Positions 1 through 11,950 of a DNA stretch of 64,000 nt are shown here, piece by piece (within the stretch, counting starts at the first letter, position 1; each line of letters begins with the position of its first letter). The position numbers were made by a program, and so were the translations under genes. This DNA comes from Lamellibrachia satsuma (taxonomy: Eukaryota; Annelida; Polychaeta; Sabellida; Siboglinidae). Where the stretch lies: contig BSQZ01000051.1 of assembly GCA_033239005.1 (NCBI GenBank), forward strand, positions 1,257,501-1,321,500. Direction: 5' to 3'. The notes beneath the pieces are model-generated. The model was not told where the DNA came from, searched no databases, and was given only the letters and a program-made list of their open reading frames with translations.

Positions 1-268
<268 letters not shown>

Positions 269-403
269 TTTTCAAAGGTAGCCTTTCACAAAGAACGCGT
301 TTATCAATAAATGTGAACTACTGCATATCCGTTCTGTTTTTCAGTTTTTTTACGATAGAAGAAAATGGTTGCTTATGCCAATAACGGTGCATGATGAACA
401 TAC

Positions 404-582
404 CTTCTTCAACTGCACATCATAGTAATCATTGAAGTTGTCCATGCCAACAACGACTGTGTTATTTGTGCTAGCGAGGGTCTTGGCCAGGTGGAATCCA
501 ATGAAGCCAGCCGCTCCTGTCACCAGAACTCGCTTGGTCGTGTTACTCCTCACGGTCGGAGCTTTTAGAGGGTGCATACAAT
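404..582 (-). CDS. Tandem paralog of the UDP-glucuronate 4-epimerase gene, coding exon 2
   Basis: A 179-nt minus-strand exon with an AG acceptor just beyond 582 and a GTATGT donor at 403-398. It encodes the Rossmann N-terminus: a TGAAGFIG dinucleotide-binding motif, then the Asp at the end of the second strand (GMDNFND). It has the same length, borders and phase as coding exon 2 of the complete gene (45,701-45,879). By eye 52 of 59 full codons match, and six of the seven differences lie in the first sixteen residues. No stop or frameshift is seen. It pairs in phase 1 with the exon at 1,855-1,966. The later exons would lie left of the window, so whether this copy is functional cannot be judged. 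Confidence 0.88.
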
Positions 583-1854
583 CTGTTGACATAAACACAC
601 ATTATTGCGTTAAGGAAAATTTCTATCAGAATGCAAAATGCCTAATTTCTTGTGATGCATGTATAATGTATCAGTAACCTATCCATGGAAGCTTATTCCT
701 ATGCTTAAAACACCAAGGCTGCCATTATGTTGATGTTGTTAAATAGTAGTATTAAAGTTTGTGTGAAAGGGAATATGTATGAATCATTTGTATAACGTAC
801 TGTAATGGCAACCACACCTAAACATTGCTTAAACAACTTAAGGTCAATTCAGTAGAAGCTGTGTCATTAGGCACGCCATTGTAGAGTGCGCTAAAGCCAA
901 GTAGAATTAATATACAAATGTGTCGTGATGCTAGTATGCCTATAGCAGGCACGAATCAAGATCCGATGTCGCTGCACTGGTCAGATTACAACAGCATCAG
1001 TCACGCACATATACCGAATAACAAAAGAAACACGAACATTTCAACGTACGTGTTTGTCATGACATGATGTACACACCAAACTATAATCAACCCAGCATGA
1101 TTCAGCTATATGTGATGTATACGACATTATCTTTTATTTTCAGACCATACTCTCTATTCTTACCACTTTGTTTTCTCAAGTCGAAATAGATGTAGTATAT
1201 TGTATGGTTTTTGTTTTGAATACTCTGTTTTGTTGTCTTTGGGACAAATAAATATTTCCTGTTTCCTGTTTCCTGTCTCAATAACGTTGAAAATAGTGTG
1301 CATGATGCAATGCTGCTTACGGTCCAGCCCGGTTAGTTCAGGGCCTGCGTGTGCACGTGGGAAGCACGTGCAGGCATCGTAGGTGAATTTTATAGGGTGA
1401 GCATTACTGAGTTGGTCAATAGGAATAACATTCCACCCCAACATAAGTGTTGTCGTTGTTGTATAACCCTGGGTAATCAATGCAAGACGAGACTGCCATA
1501 TTCATCGCATTTGTCTGATAGACATGTTTCACAATGACAACGAAACCACCTGGAACATCACCGCTGTTTGACTGCTTAACATCCCTCTGTTATTGAGTGA
1601 GGGTACTCGTTGATATATTCTTGTGCATTAGAGGATGAAGATGAGTGAATTCTGTGAGTTCCGGTGAACCTTATACAGTTTAAGTACAAAGTAACACATG
1701 CATCGACACAGGGCCTGAGTACTGGTGCTGGGTCAATCTTGTGACACTATCTATGGCCCGTGCTACAGGACCAAACACATTATAATTATCATTCGCATGC
1801 CAGATGGTTACAGTGAAATAGTGTCACTTTGGTGTTATTTAACATGTCACTTAC
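583..1854 (-). other. Intron 1 of the tandem paralog
   Basis: The stretch between the GTAAGT donor (1,854-1,849) and the AG acceptor (584-583). It contains a dispersed repeat end at about 1,150-1,290. Nothing else coding is seen. At about 1.3 kb it is much shorter than the matching 9-kb intron of the complete copy, which has filled with mobile elements. Confidence 0.75.
1150..1290 (-). repeat. Dispersed retroelement-like 3' end with (TTTCCTG)n terminus
   Basis: The segment ending in three TTTCCTG units is the reverse complement of 39,196-39,300 and 40,775-40,890, which share the same core. The short tandem terminus suggests a non-LTR 3' end. No coding part is attached here. Confidence 0.6.
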
Positions 1855-1966
1855 CTAGGGAATTGCCACCATGGAGAGAGAACATCCTAACCAACAACCA
1901 GACGAGAAAGCACGCGAGACCGAAGGCCGCTATAATATTTGGTACTGGGTTCTGTCGCACATGCAT
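1855..1966 (-). CDS. Tandem paralog of the UDP-glucuronate 4-epimerase gene, coding exon 1 (signal anchor)
   Basis: Reading left from the ATG at 1,966-1,964, 37 codons plus one base lead to a GTAAGT donor at 1,854. The peptide has a short basic start (MHVRQ) and then an uninterrupted hydrophobic stretch ending FLVWLLVRMF, a type II signal anchor. It aligns without gaps to coding exon 1 of the complete gene over the first 30 residues, notably in WLLV-(Q/R)-M. Both ATGs are preceded by the same 8-nt spacing to a TCTTGCAG acceptor, so a noncoding upstream exon is likely. The phase (one spare base) matches exon 2 at 404-582. Confidence rests on the parallel structure of two loci; the primary similarity is modest. 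Confidence 0.82.
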
Positions 1967-1984
1967 TGTGCTACCTGCAAGAGA

Positions 1985-2080
1985 GATTAAACAAGATTTT
2001 AACAATATTGCCACCAAAGGCGAAACATCAAGATGGCAAGTGCACAAGGAAGCAGTTGATTCATCGAGAGTCCAATTTTT
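1985..2080 (-). repeat. CR1-like 3' UTR tail fragment
   Basis: Reverse-complement match to the 3' tail that follows CR1-like RT fragments at 24,140-24,240, 34,742-34,830, 48,605-48,712 and 55,575-55,700. Shared landmarks are the CTCGATAAGCCAATGGCTTCC-like block and TTAAATCTTG-type terminal repeats. It is more diverged than the others. Confidence 0.55.
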
Positions 2081-3900
2081 TTCTCATTTTTACATGCAAG
2101 AAGAGATGACAATACAGATAGATGACCAATTGACCACAATCGACTACACTGGCCAGTGTTTAACCTGAGTGTGGTCCTGGGACATTAGTGGAAATAGAAT
2201 AGGCTTGACTATTTTCTAAATGCCTTCCCGGAGGACACTCATTTCCCGAGTGCAGACGATGCAGTTTTGAAATATACATTTACTGCTCCGACGTTTAACA
2301 AGCGTATGCTTACACATTCATATAAAGGACCAAGATGTCTAAAACAAAGAACAATTACAGAACTTGTTGCAGTAAACTTAATTCGAAACTCTCCACCTAT
2401 TTTAAGCATCTGACTGGTGAGTTTTTGTGGCTGGGGTGCGATTTTGTGTGTATGCATTCTTTGGCACTATGCATCTTCTAAAGAGTGTTGACATTGTTAA
2501 ATATGCATGTCTATGTCGTGGACTACATGTGTAGTGATACATGTTCAGTGGCAAACTACATGAGTAGTAATACATGCGTTTGCAAATAAAGATCAGTTAT
2601 GTGCCACCCCTAAGAACCACGTGTATGTTGTATGTAGTGTATGTGAATATACAACAGACATGAAACAAACAAATATGTTTTCTGAAGCTAGAAGTGACTA
2701 TGTGTGAACTATACGATTTTGGGGGATTTTGCATGTTTTCGCAAGTCCAACACCACGTTCATCATGTAACATTTTGTTTGAGATGTTTCTTTTTTGAGAA
2801 CTGTCTTTCCTGACATTTTGTACTTAAAAAAACATGTGGGAATGTTTACAGTCAAATCCATGGTGCAAACATGTCCTGCACATCAAAACCTTTATCGGTC
2901 ACAATCGAGTCTCAAGGTCAACCATTTTTGTCAAATTACTTTTTCTACAATCTGCCTGTCACTAGCAGATCCAACTTTAACTGTGGACATATATGAAACC
3001 TGTCACTGTTGATGTCCCGATACGATAACATGTCTGGAGTTGTCATGATAAATGAATCCACTGGGGGTTCTTGACCAAAGTATTGGTCACAACAAGCACC
3101 TTAGTCGTGTTTTTGTTCTTGTATGTCAAAAAGGTTCCGTGTTGGGCGGCAACTGTTGCAGGCTTCTGAACTAGGCATTCAGTGTTTTCAACATTTGCTC
3201 GAGTGTTAGGAAATGTTGCTTTAAGCAAAGTGTCAAACATGCAAGATATTAATTCCTCTCCACTGCTTTGACATAAATTTTACCAAAGCAACAAATATGC
3301 TGCACACCTCTAGTTGTCTAATTTCGAGCATTCGCGCATTCGAGCAAGTTAAACTTTTTTTACATCCTTTATTTGATTAAAGTTAAAAACAATTGGTTTC
3401 CGACATCCAAATTGGGTGATGCATACATATATTTAAGTGGGTAGGCTCATGGTCCTAGGGATGCAAGTGGAGTACACCATTGAAAATGTGGGCATTATCT
3501 AAACCAGTCAAAAATTGCTGGATCAGTTATGAAAGCATCTATTGTTGTTGCTTTTACTACAACTACAACTTCTGATACAGGGTTATCAGTTTGTGTGAGT
3601 TGACACGTCAACAGTAGCATGGACATGCTGATCTACTAGATGTTTCATCGCACACTTCCTTGAAGTTGCCTGTGTTTAGGTCAATCTCCTCATGTTGTAG
3701 AAAAACAATGCCCCCGTCTTGTTACTTCTCATGTGTGATGTCAGCTTCGCAGTCTTCCAAACGCAAATCGGCTTTCTGGCACGGCAAATAGCTCTCTCAC
3801 ATCTCTCCCCTCACTGCACAGTGATGGTACTGTAGTCCACCAGAACTGGTTACGTCATTACTGAGCTTTCTTCTAGGCTGTGTGTGTGGCCTGATTTTGA
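2081..3900. other. No gene recognised
   Basis: AT-rich sequence upstream of the tandem paralog. Only short open frames occur, none with recognisable domains. The stretch may include the promoter or first noncoding exon of the paralog, but no element can be assigned. Confidence 0.5.
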
Positions 3901-3918
3901 TTAGAAAATGTTTTGAAT

Positions 3919-3971
3919 TTCACACACACACACACACACACACGCACGCACGCACGCACGCACGCACACAC
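3919..3971. repeat. (CA)n-(CGCA)n microsatellite
   Basis: A pure CA run passing into CGCA tetranucleotides. Alternating purine-pyrimidine sequence of this kind can adopt Z-DNA. Confidence 0.95.
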
Positions 3972-4434
3972 TAAATAAATGACATTGTCATTGACAATTA
4001 GATATCCATGAATTTGCATTGGAAATATTGCATATCTTCATGAAATTGTCAACTGGTTATTAAAGTGCCACCTTAAAAACCTTAATTGGTTGTTAAAACG
4101 ATTACTAGGGCATTTACTGTGGATGATTATATACTTACTAATAAAAGTGTGTTGAACGTATGTAACATCTGTACCCGATACACCGCTTTTCGCACGTGTG
4201 AATTCTTGAATATAATAAATATTGTCTTGAGAATGATCTTTATCTATGCACACGCGCGAAAGTCATCAAATAAAAGACCAAATGTCTTAACCTAAACTTT
4301 AGGCTAAAGGTTTGTTTAACTGCGCGTCGAGACATGCATATCACGCACATTAATTCACTCGAATTGCATCAAAACACGAACTAATAACTGAGTGGGCGAT
4401 ACTTAGCATACTAATAACAACGAACATTGACACT

Positions 4435-5280
4435 ATGCCGCAGTTGAAGTGCCCCATAGATGGATGTGAATGGCAGTCCCAGCAGCTGGGTGAAGCCTTC
4501 GTCGAGGCACTGACAATGGTTCTACAGGCTCACATCAGCAATGCTCATGCCCCCAACCCCCATAATTATGCAAAACCTGAAAAGTTAGACCGGCCAACTG
4601 TAGCAAAAGGCTGTAGCCTGTACCAGCGAGGACTGGACTTACTTCACAAGCCTGTGGGCAAGCTATAAGGCTGCTACTAAATTGCCCACAACTGATATTA
4701 ATGTCCAGTTATTAGCCTGCTGTGACACTGACTTTCGCAAAGACCTGCATAGAACGGATAAAGAGCTGGAGCAGAAGGATGAGGATGCCATCCTGCTCAC
4801 CATTGCAAGTCTCGCCGTACGACGGGAAAATGTGATGGTCTCCAGACTGGCCCTACATGGCATGACCCAGGATCGAGAAGAAGGAGTTCGCAACTTTGCA
4901 GCACGACTCAGGGGGCAGGCAAATGAATGCAAGTTTGTTGTGAGATGTCCTTGTGCCAACCCAAGAGATGTGGACTTCACAGATCAGATGATCAGGGATG
5001 TGTTGATCTGAGGCCTTAATGACCATGGTATTCAACACGAGATCCTGGGGCATGAAGACCAAGACATGACCCTTCAGGCTGCACTAAAATTAATTGAAGC
5101 CAAGGAGGCCGGGCGGAGATCGCAAGCATCCTTAACGCTAGAGGGCGCCCACGCTATGAGCCAGCACAAGAAGGCTAACAATTATCAACCGGCTACCGCC
5201 GACCGACAGGCTAAATGTGCGAAGTGCAACAAGCAATTTAACAGGCCACTCAGCCGCGATGGCAGAATCCGGCCATATAT
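4435..5280 (+). pseudogene. Degraded gag-like gene of the LTR element
   Basis: The first frame (4,435) starts with a C2H2-like finger (KCPIDGCEW ... H-x4-H). A frameshift near 4,600-4,640 moves to a second frame, which carries a DWTYFTSLW-like capsid segment and continues to a TGA at about 5,009. After the stop the same frame resumes (GLNDHGIQ ... IEAKEAG). It ends with the start of a zinc knuckle (CAKCNKQF) that is cut off where the large internal deletion begins. This N-terminal finger plus coiled capsid resembles gypsy-type gag proteins of aquatic invertebrates. It cannot give a full-length protein. Confidence 0.7.
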
Positions 5281-5286
5281 GCTCTG

Positions 5287-5640
5287 GAGGGGATGGCCGC
5301 TGTGACATGGAATAAGGTTAGAGAGGCCACAACCAGCGATCCAACAATGTTCAGGCTTCTCGAAATCATTGAAGATGGTATGCCAGACACCAAGCTCCAA
5401 CTATCTCCATATTTGAGGGAATACTTCAACTTCCGCGAACACCTATCAACAACAGACGGTGTCGTACTCTACAAGGACAGGGTGCTGATACCACCAGTCC
5501 TGCGAGAAGACATTCTTAAAGCCTTACACGCAGCTCATCAAGGTGTGACATCTATGACGGCGAGGGCCAACGTGTCCGTCTTCTGGCCTGGAATTACAAC
5601 CGATATCGCACGCCAGGATCTTAATACGTATCAAGGTCAG
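5287..5640 (+). pseudogene. Integrase N-terminal (zinc-binding) fragment
   Basis: The open frame contains the typical run before and into the integrase H2C2 domain: LYKDRVLIPP, then LREDILKALHAAHQG, then FWPGITTDI. The two His are present but the CxxC half and the catalytic DDE core are absent. It lies directly after the truncated gag knuckle, marking the deletion junction at about 5,250-5,290. Confidence 0.72.
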
Positions 5641-5941
5641 ACAGCATGGTCCCGTATGTTATCCTGGGTCCATACTAGGGCAGGCGCTAAAGGCCACCCA
5701 TTATTCTACTATGCTTTTGTTCTATTTGTGCAACTGTGCTAATTGTTTACTTTACATGGTACCATGTACATTTCCCTGATGGACTTTATGGACACTATAC
5801 TCATTGACGTAAGACACTATACCAGTGCTTGTGATGCATGTTAGCTCACACATAATTTCTTTGTTTCATTTAGCTTATCTCAATGTTCAATAAGCTCAAG
5901 GGAGGAAGGGCATAGTCCGATATTATATGTATGCGACCTAA

Positions 5942-6031
5942 CTATGTAACATCTGTACCCGATACACCGCTTTTCGCACGTGTGCATTCTTGAACATAAT
6001 AAATCTTGTATTGAGAATGATCTTTATCTAG
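5942..6031 (+). repeat. Right LTR remnant
   Basis: Direct-repeat partner of 4,157-4,246. Only a few mismatches are seen by eye, including the spacing around AATAAA. Confidence 0.7.
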
Positions 6032-6424
6032 TAATCATCTTGTGTGAAGTGTTCACGTAAAACAACGCTGGTGGTCAGGGGCGTTCTTTTTCGACCAGAA
6101 ATCTACACTTCCAGAGGGCAGCAAAACATGTTGCTGTCTGATTTCGACCAGAAATCTTTACACTTACCAAAATGTACTTTCGATGAACAATAATGATATA
6201 ATTGTACATAATTTATTAACAAATATACTGGATGATCTACTTAACACAAATAGTAAACAATCTACTTGCCATAAAATACCTAAATTTTACAAACATCCAG
6301 ATCCAGGGGGCTACTTGCGTAATTCGCCATTTTAGAAAGCCTTCTATTCAAGCATGTGCTTAAGGGATCATGCCTCAGTTAGACTTCCTGGTGTGTTACA
6401 TGTAGAGCACAGTAATTTTAGATG

Positions 6425-8945
6425 TGTTATTAAAAAAAATCATCATATGACATAACTGCATTTAAGCCAGGCACATTGGCAGGTTTGCTGGTAGAACATG
6501 TTGGCAGTGTAACTGTGGATTTTTAGATGATTTCAAAAGGCGGAAGTATTTTTGGCAACTTTTTCGCAACAAGGCACCTGTGCGTAGTAATTCATGAAGG
6601 AATTGGTAAAAATTTACGGGTATGGCACGTTCAGGCATTTTAAAAGAGTTAGAAATATGTAAATTTAACTAAACTCGACCAGTATGCCAATGAGATGATG
6701 ACAACGGCAAGTAAGAAGTTTAAGAATTGTTGATGGTTTCGCTTTCTTATAATCTTAATCTTATAATCATGCAGAACGTTAACATGGCCACCAATGGGAA
6801 ACGTAACAGTAGGCTCATCCCCGAAGCACACCTGTAGTACTACTGACACCTGCTCCAATAAAACAATATAACAATAAACTTACCTATCAATCGTCACCAA
6901 CAGGGCATCGACAACACGTGAGACGGCCGCTATACGGTTCTGGCGACGGCAACTTATAGCTTAGGACGCATACGGATTTTGACAAATACGCGCAGCTCTT
7001 TCAAGTTTCTGTGGACGTAGTTAGCTACCGATGACTGATATTAGAACGAAGTCGTCAAGCGTGCCGGCGAGGTGTACGTAAGACGACGCGGGACAAGGTT
7101 CGGTGGTTCCTTTGTGCAGTGGCGTACGCACTACTGACACCCGTACAGCGAACAATACACTTACTGATCAACAGATAAACAACAGAGCATACGCAACTCT
7201 TGTGAACTCTCGGTCCATATACGATTCTGACGACGGCGACGTTGTAGTTTAGGATGCATAGGACCTTCGACAAATATGCAGAGCTCGTTCAGTGGACGCC
7301 GTTAGCCACTGACGACCGACACTAGAACGAAATGATCAAGCGTGACCGCGAGGTGTACGTAAGACGATGCGGGACACGGTTGAGTGGTTCCGTCGCACAG
7401 TGACGTACGTACTACAAACAACAGGGCAGGTCATCGTTATGTACATCGCGCTATTGGCCGACTGTAGTGATCATCCTGGGTCAACGTTGGTCATACATTA
7501 TGAACCACATCTTCCTAGAATTGGCACAGCGGCGGTCATAGAAAGCTCGACTGAATACAATGAGACGCATATCGACCGCCGCGCCATATATAATCATGCG
7601 GAATGCTCGTGTTTTCGACTACGGTGGATCACGATTCATATATAAATAGCTTACACCCGTCCTAGCTGGTTTCACAGCACATCGATGTTCCATTAACACA
7701 CATGCTGTAGGTAAAAGTAAAGAGTCCCTAGGATAGTGACGATTGCGTGTTATGAGTGAATTTATAAGTGAATTATTTGCATCGCTAACTGAAGCAATAA
7801 ACAGGATGTGCAACTATGGTCTGACCTCATCTGGAGAGTGGCGTACATCCGTCCGTGTAGCAAAAGTGGTAACACAACGTTTGATATCCAAATAGAGTGT
7901 CATTGTAACAATTCTTAGGATTCCCGCAAAAGTCTTCATACGATTTGATTTCTTCAACATTTCAACGCACATTGGTGCTCCATTAACACACGTCAAGGGT
8001 GTTTGGATTGTCGTCTCATCGTTATTTGCTACTCTTATGGATTTATTGCTGTAGTCATTGGATGTGAAGCATAATATTAATTTATGAACCTTCGTAGCTT
8101 CGGTGGACCGTTGGTTTTGACATCTTGGCGTATTGGATTACTTAGAATATTGATTTTATTTTCTCAATCACACTTGCCTGAAACCACCAGCAGCTGATCA
8201 ATCAAGCGTGACACTACATTAAGTTTACCAAGGTGTGGCCAGGTGGTAATTGTCCGGACATTACCTGTCCTAACGTAATATGGAGTGCGTGTAGAATTGC
8301 AACGTGGAGACGTTTCAAACAGTGAAATGTGTCGCCGGGGTCATTCAGCCATGACGGCTGTGTTTGTACTCATGACGCTGTTTCCTGTGTCAGCGCGGTG
8401 TGCGCCCTGGCGGCGACGCAGGGTGGACCTTCGCCACCGACTAAACAGTTCGTCAATTGGCAGCCAAATGACAGAACAACTGGCCAATTGGCAGGCGGGC
8501 CAATTGTGTGCGACGCCAGTCGCGTTGTGTTCGACGTCAGTCCTTATAGGAGTCAAACCACAGTTGAGAATTGCATTGGTGGCCATGTTAACGTTTTGTC
8601 TGATTATAAGAAAACGTGACCACTAAAAATTCTGAAACTTTTTCACAGCAACTCCCATTATCTCATTGATATGCTGACCAAGTTTTATCAAAATCACATA
8701 CCTCCAGCTCTTTTAAAACGCCCCGACGTGCGATGCCCATAATTTTTTTTTACAAAAATAGCCATGTATTCATGCGCCCACGTGGCCCACAGCAGAAAAA
8801 ATTCCAATAAATCCCTCCGCCTGTTAAACTCTAAAAAAATGCACCATTTCACAGCCAATAGCTTCTAAAAACAAACCTGTGAATATGCCTGCTCAATTGC
8901 ACTTATGTCACATCATATGAATTCTTTAAATTCTCATAATACGCC
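6425..8945. mobile_element. DNA element with very long terminal inverted repeats
   Basis: About 6,437-6,880 matches the reverse complement of about 8,500-8,935 over several hundred bases. Collinear landmarks are CATATGACATAA, GGCAGGTTTG, GGCATTTTAAAAGAG, CCAATGAGAT, CTTATAAT and GTTAACATGGCCACCAATG. No transposase is seen between the arms, so it looks like a non-autonomous foldback-type element. The exact ends and target duplication are unclear. A separate copy of the right end is at 18,830-19,080. Confidence 0.7.
6840..7425. repeat. Two tandem copies of a unit of about 285 bp inside the long-TIR element
   Basis: The GAGGTGTACGTAAGACGA block recurs at about 7,070 and 7,355. The flanking blocks (TTAGGA-GCATA, TAGAACGAA, CTACTGACACC) repeat in the same order, so the internal part of the element is a tandem duplication that has diverged. 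Confidence 0.7.
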
Positions 8946-9124
8946 CTACATTCGTGTGAAACAATAAACAGGAAGGTCAACTGTGGTCTTACCCCTATAT
9001 CTACTTGGCAATAAGGGCACACACATCTCAAATGGAAACGTCAGGATTGAAAAAACAACGGGATTCGGGTTAGCTGGAAAAGGCATAGCTAGCTAGCTGA
9101 AGCATCAGTCACGTATCAAATAAA

Positions 9125-10960
9125 ATGTATGAACTGAAAGGGATTCTTCAGGTGGACCCCCGCCCAATACATGTTTTAGGCATATCAGAAATGTTCCTGA
9201 CGTTGAACGACCATGACGTGAGCATTTGGATTGATGGTTACCATCAGCCGGAAAGACGCGGTCGCAGCGGAAATCGAGGACGAGGACTGCTCTCGTACGT
9301 GTCGACAGCGTAGAACTATGTTCGTCGTCGTGATCTCGAATGGGATGACCTAAAATTACTATGGACTGAAATTATGCTACCTAGATGCACGTCTTTTCGT
9401 GTGTGTTATATTTACGTGCCCTCTAAAACTATGGTTCGAACAGATCGAGAAATTGTCTCGAATATTAAAAACTCACTATGTCTGGAATCTGACGTCTATG
9501 TCCCGGGAGATGTGAATGCGGATATGATGAAAGGCACACACTACGCGTTATATAATGACTTGGTCATGTTGGGGCTAGACCAACTGATATGCGAAGTTAC
9601 ACGCTCGGAATTAAATTCTTGTCTCGATCACGTGTGCGTAAACAACCTTTCAAACATGCTGATATCTTCTATGGCGTCCATCGGCCTATTAGATCACTGC
9701 CCAGTGACCGTTGTTAGAAAACATAACGGCTCTTTTACCAAGACGAACGTGCACAAAACCATCCGCTATCGTGTTTTAAAAACTTTGATGAACACCGGTT
9801 TATAGAGCAGCTGACAAATGCCCCGGGGTCATTGATCAGCATGACGGACGACGTTGGCGTAAAACTGGATCTATTCGAGCAGTTGTACATTTCTGTGCTG
9901 AATGAACAGGCTCCGATTGTTGAAAGTCGTGTCAAGACTATCAAGCGACCTCATTGATTTAACGCAGATCTGGCTAGATTTGTCCATAATCATGGAAGAA
10001 AGCCATAGTGGTCCCACTATAGTACTATACAAAGACGGAGACTCGAACGACCTCATGAATTACACACCTATATATGTCCTATTAATTCTATCGAAAGTCG
10101 ACACGTGTACAACCATTTATACGCCCACCTAACATATTATCAATTACTACAAGACGAGCAATCCGGCTTTAGAGAGAATCGGTCATGTGAGAGCGTATTG
10201 CTTAAGTTAACATACTATTTCTTGAACAATGCTGACAAAGGCAACTAACACGGCATGGGGCTAGTAGACATGAGAAAGGCTTTTGACTTGGTTGACCACG
10301 AGTTAATATTTTACTTAAACTGGACCTATATGGTCGCCGTGAAAACGAGCTGGCCTGGTTCCAGTCTTACCTTGGCGAACGTTATCAGTGCGTGAAATTC
10401 GCTAATTGTATGGTTTTGAACGCAGATCAGTCCGAATGCATGCTACTAGGCACCAGACAAAAACTGCGATGTGCAAATGCGAATTTCTGCATACGCGGCA
10501 ACACCGATGTCGTGATACCAGTTAAGACGCACAAACTGCTTGGATTACATGTTGACAGCAATCGTAGTTGGAATGTACACGTGGCAGAAGTTATGTTATA
10601 AGCTGCTTAGACGAATGTATCTGTTCAATCAGGTGAAACGATTAATGCCACTACATGCACGGAAGTTGTATTTACATGGATGGTGCAACCGATAATTGAC
10701 TACGTTTGCGTGGTATGGGGCAGCTGCGGTCAATCTTTGCTTATGAATGTTCATAAAAATATGAAGCAATATGCACGTATAATTCTAAATGTAAAAAACA
10801 AACGACAGGTTTCAACAGTAACACTATTTTGTAATCTAGGATGGCTACCAATCGACGTTCGCAAACGGTATTTTACTGCGATAGTATAACATCATACATG
10901 CACGGGCTTGCCCCAGCTTACCTTACAGATGTTTTCATATTAAACACTAGTGTGCACGAC
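9125..10960 (+). pseudogene. Decayed CR1/Jockey-like non-LTR retrotransposon (endonuclease plus RT remnants)
   Basis: The frame at 9,125-9,313 and 9,374-9,805 is an apurinic-type endonuclease: LGISE, then GDVNAD, then the terminal LLDHCPV block. RT pieces follow in several frames, including KGF-DL-DH (motif A region near 10,275), LYGRRENELAWFQSYL, then KLLGLHVDSNRSW. The C-terminal RT region is at 10,680-10,889 (QPIIDYVCVVWG, then LGWLPIDVRKRY). Stops and frameshifts are frequent and the YADD box was not found, so it is inactive. Confidence 0.75.
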
Positions 10961-11294
10961 CATGGTGATTAAAAAAATTATCCGTGTTAGAAAATACAAC
11001 CTGTCTGTAAGGTAGCGTACATATGCATATACTGGAGGGAAACTGTGGGACACTATCCCAGTACATATCTGTAGAATGTTTTAATACACTGTTTTTAAAA
11101 CATGTCAAGAATCTATATAATTGTGAACATTTTGAACTCGACAGGCCTGTGTGAATGTAAATATTTTAGAAATTGTAAATTTATGGTTTTTACTTAATGG
11201 CTTTAATTTAATGAATTAATTTATTTATATATTTATTGATAATTTATTGATACATTTCTTTATAATTTGTAAGACTTTTTAAAATTGTAAATTG

Positions 11295-11298
<4 letters not shown>

Positions 11299-11366
<68 letters not shown>
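11299..11366. repeat. (TA)n microsatellite
   Basis: Pure TA run in the AT-rich sequence 3' of the decayed non-LTR element. Similar AT-rich sequence (GGTTTTTACTTAATGG-like and GGGTTTTACTTCATGA-like) lies on both sides. Confidence 0.95.
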
Positions 11367-11369
<3 letters not shown>

Positions 11370-11653
11370 TTATTTAAATTGATGGGTTTTACTTCATGAT
11401 TTTAATTGAATTAATTGATTTATTTACATAAAATATTTATTTATATAACTTTTTGTTTTATTAATTTTTTTATTGTAATGACACGTTTTACGTAGGTTTT
11501 TATTTATGTTTTATTTTGTTTATATATGATGTATATTTATGTATATTTAATTTTCGCTATATAACTGTGTATGTAAGAGTGGATGTGATTGATGGCCCAT
11601 TGAAAATCACGCGATAAACGTGACATGGTCACCATCGTGAAATAAAGCTTTTA

Positions 11654-11699
11654 CAACAACAACAACAACAACAACAACTACTACTACTACTACTACTAC
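11654..11699. repeat. (CAA)n(CTA)n trinucleotide repeat
   Basis: A CAA run followed directly by a CTA run. It sits at the junction with a dispersed repeat fragment and may be the tail of a retroposed sequence. Confidence 0.9.
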
Positions 11700-11950
11700 A
11701 CATGCTGTGCGTAATTCGACAAAATCACACAAATTACAAAACATAAAAACACACCCAAAGCAGATCCCCTCAATTTCGATGAAGCCCTTTGAATATTTTA
11801 GAAATATTGATACGTTGCCATCGAACGAAATATCCAATGAAGTAGTAATCTCCACAGACCACATTTAGGATCCGTCCGTGGAAAACTGAGGATAGTTCGT
11901 GATGAGTGAATTTGTTCTCAACACTGTCACATCGGAAACGTTAGTAAAGT
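11700..11950. repeat. Fragment of the dispersed repeat also found at 18,260-18,560
   Basis: Blocks such as CCCTCAATTTCGA, TTTTAGAAATATTGATACGTTG, CATCGAA and CCACAGACCACAT recur in the same order at 18,260-18,560. Confidence 0.65.

Larger units (their letters stand above)
4157..6031 (+). mobile_element. Internally deleted Ty3/gypsy-like LTR retrotransposon
   Basis: About 90 bp are nearly identical at 4,157-4,246 and 5,942-6,031 (both start TATGTAACATCTGTACCCGA and end GATCTTTATCTA, with an AATAAA inside). These look like the surviving parts of two LTRs. Between them are a broken gag and an integrase N-terminal domain in the right order. RT and RNase H are missing, so this is a non-autonomous relic. 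No primer-binding site or target duplication was identified. Confidence 0.75.
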
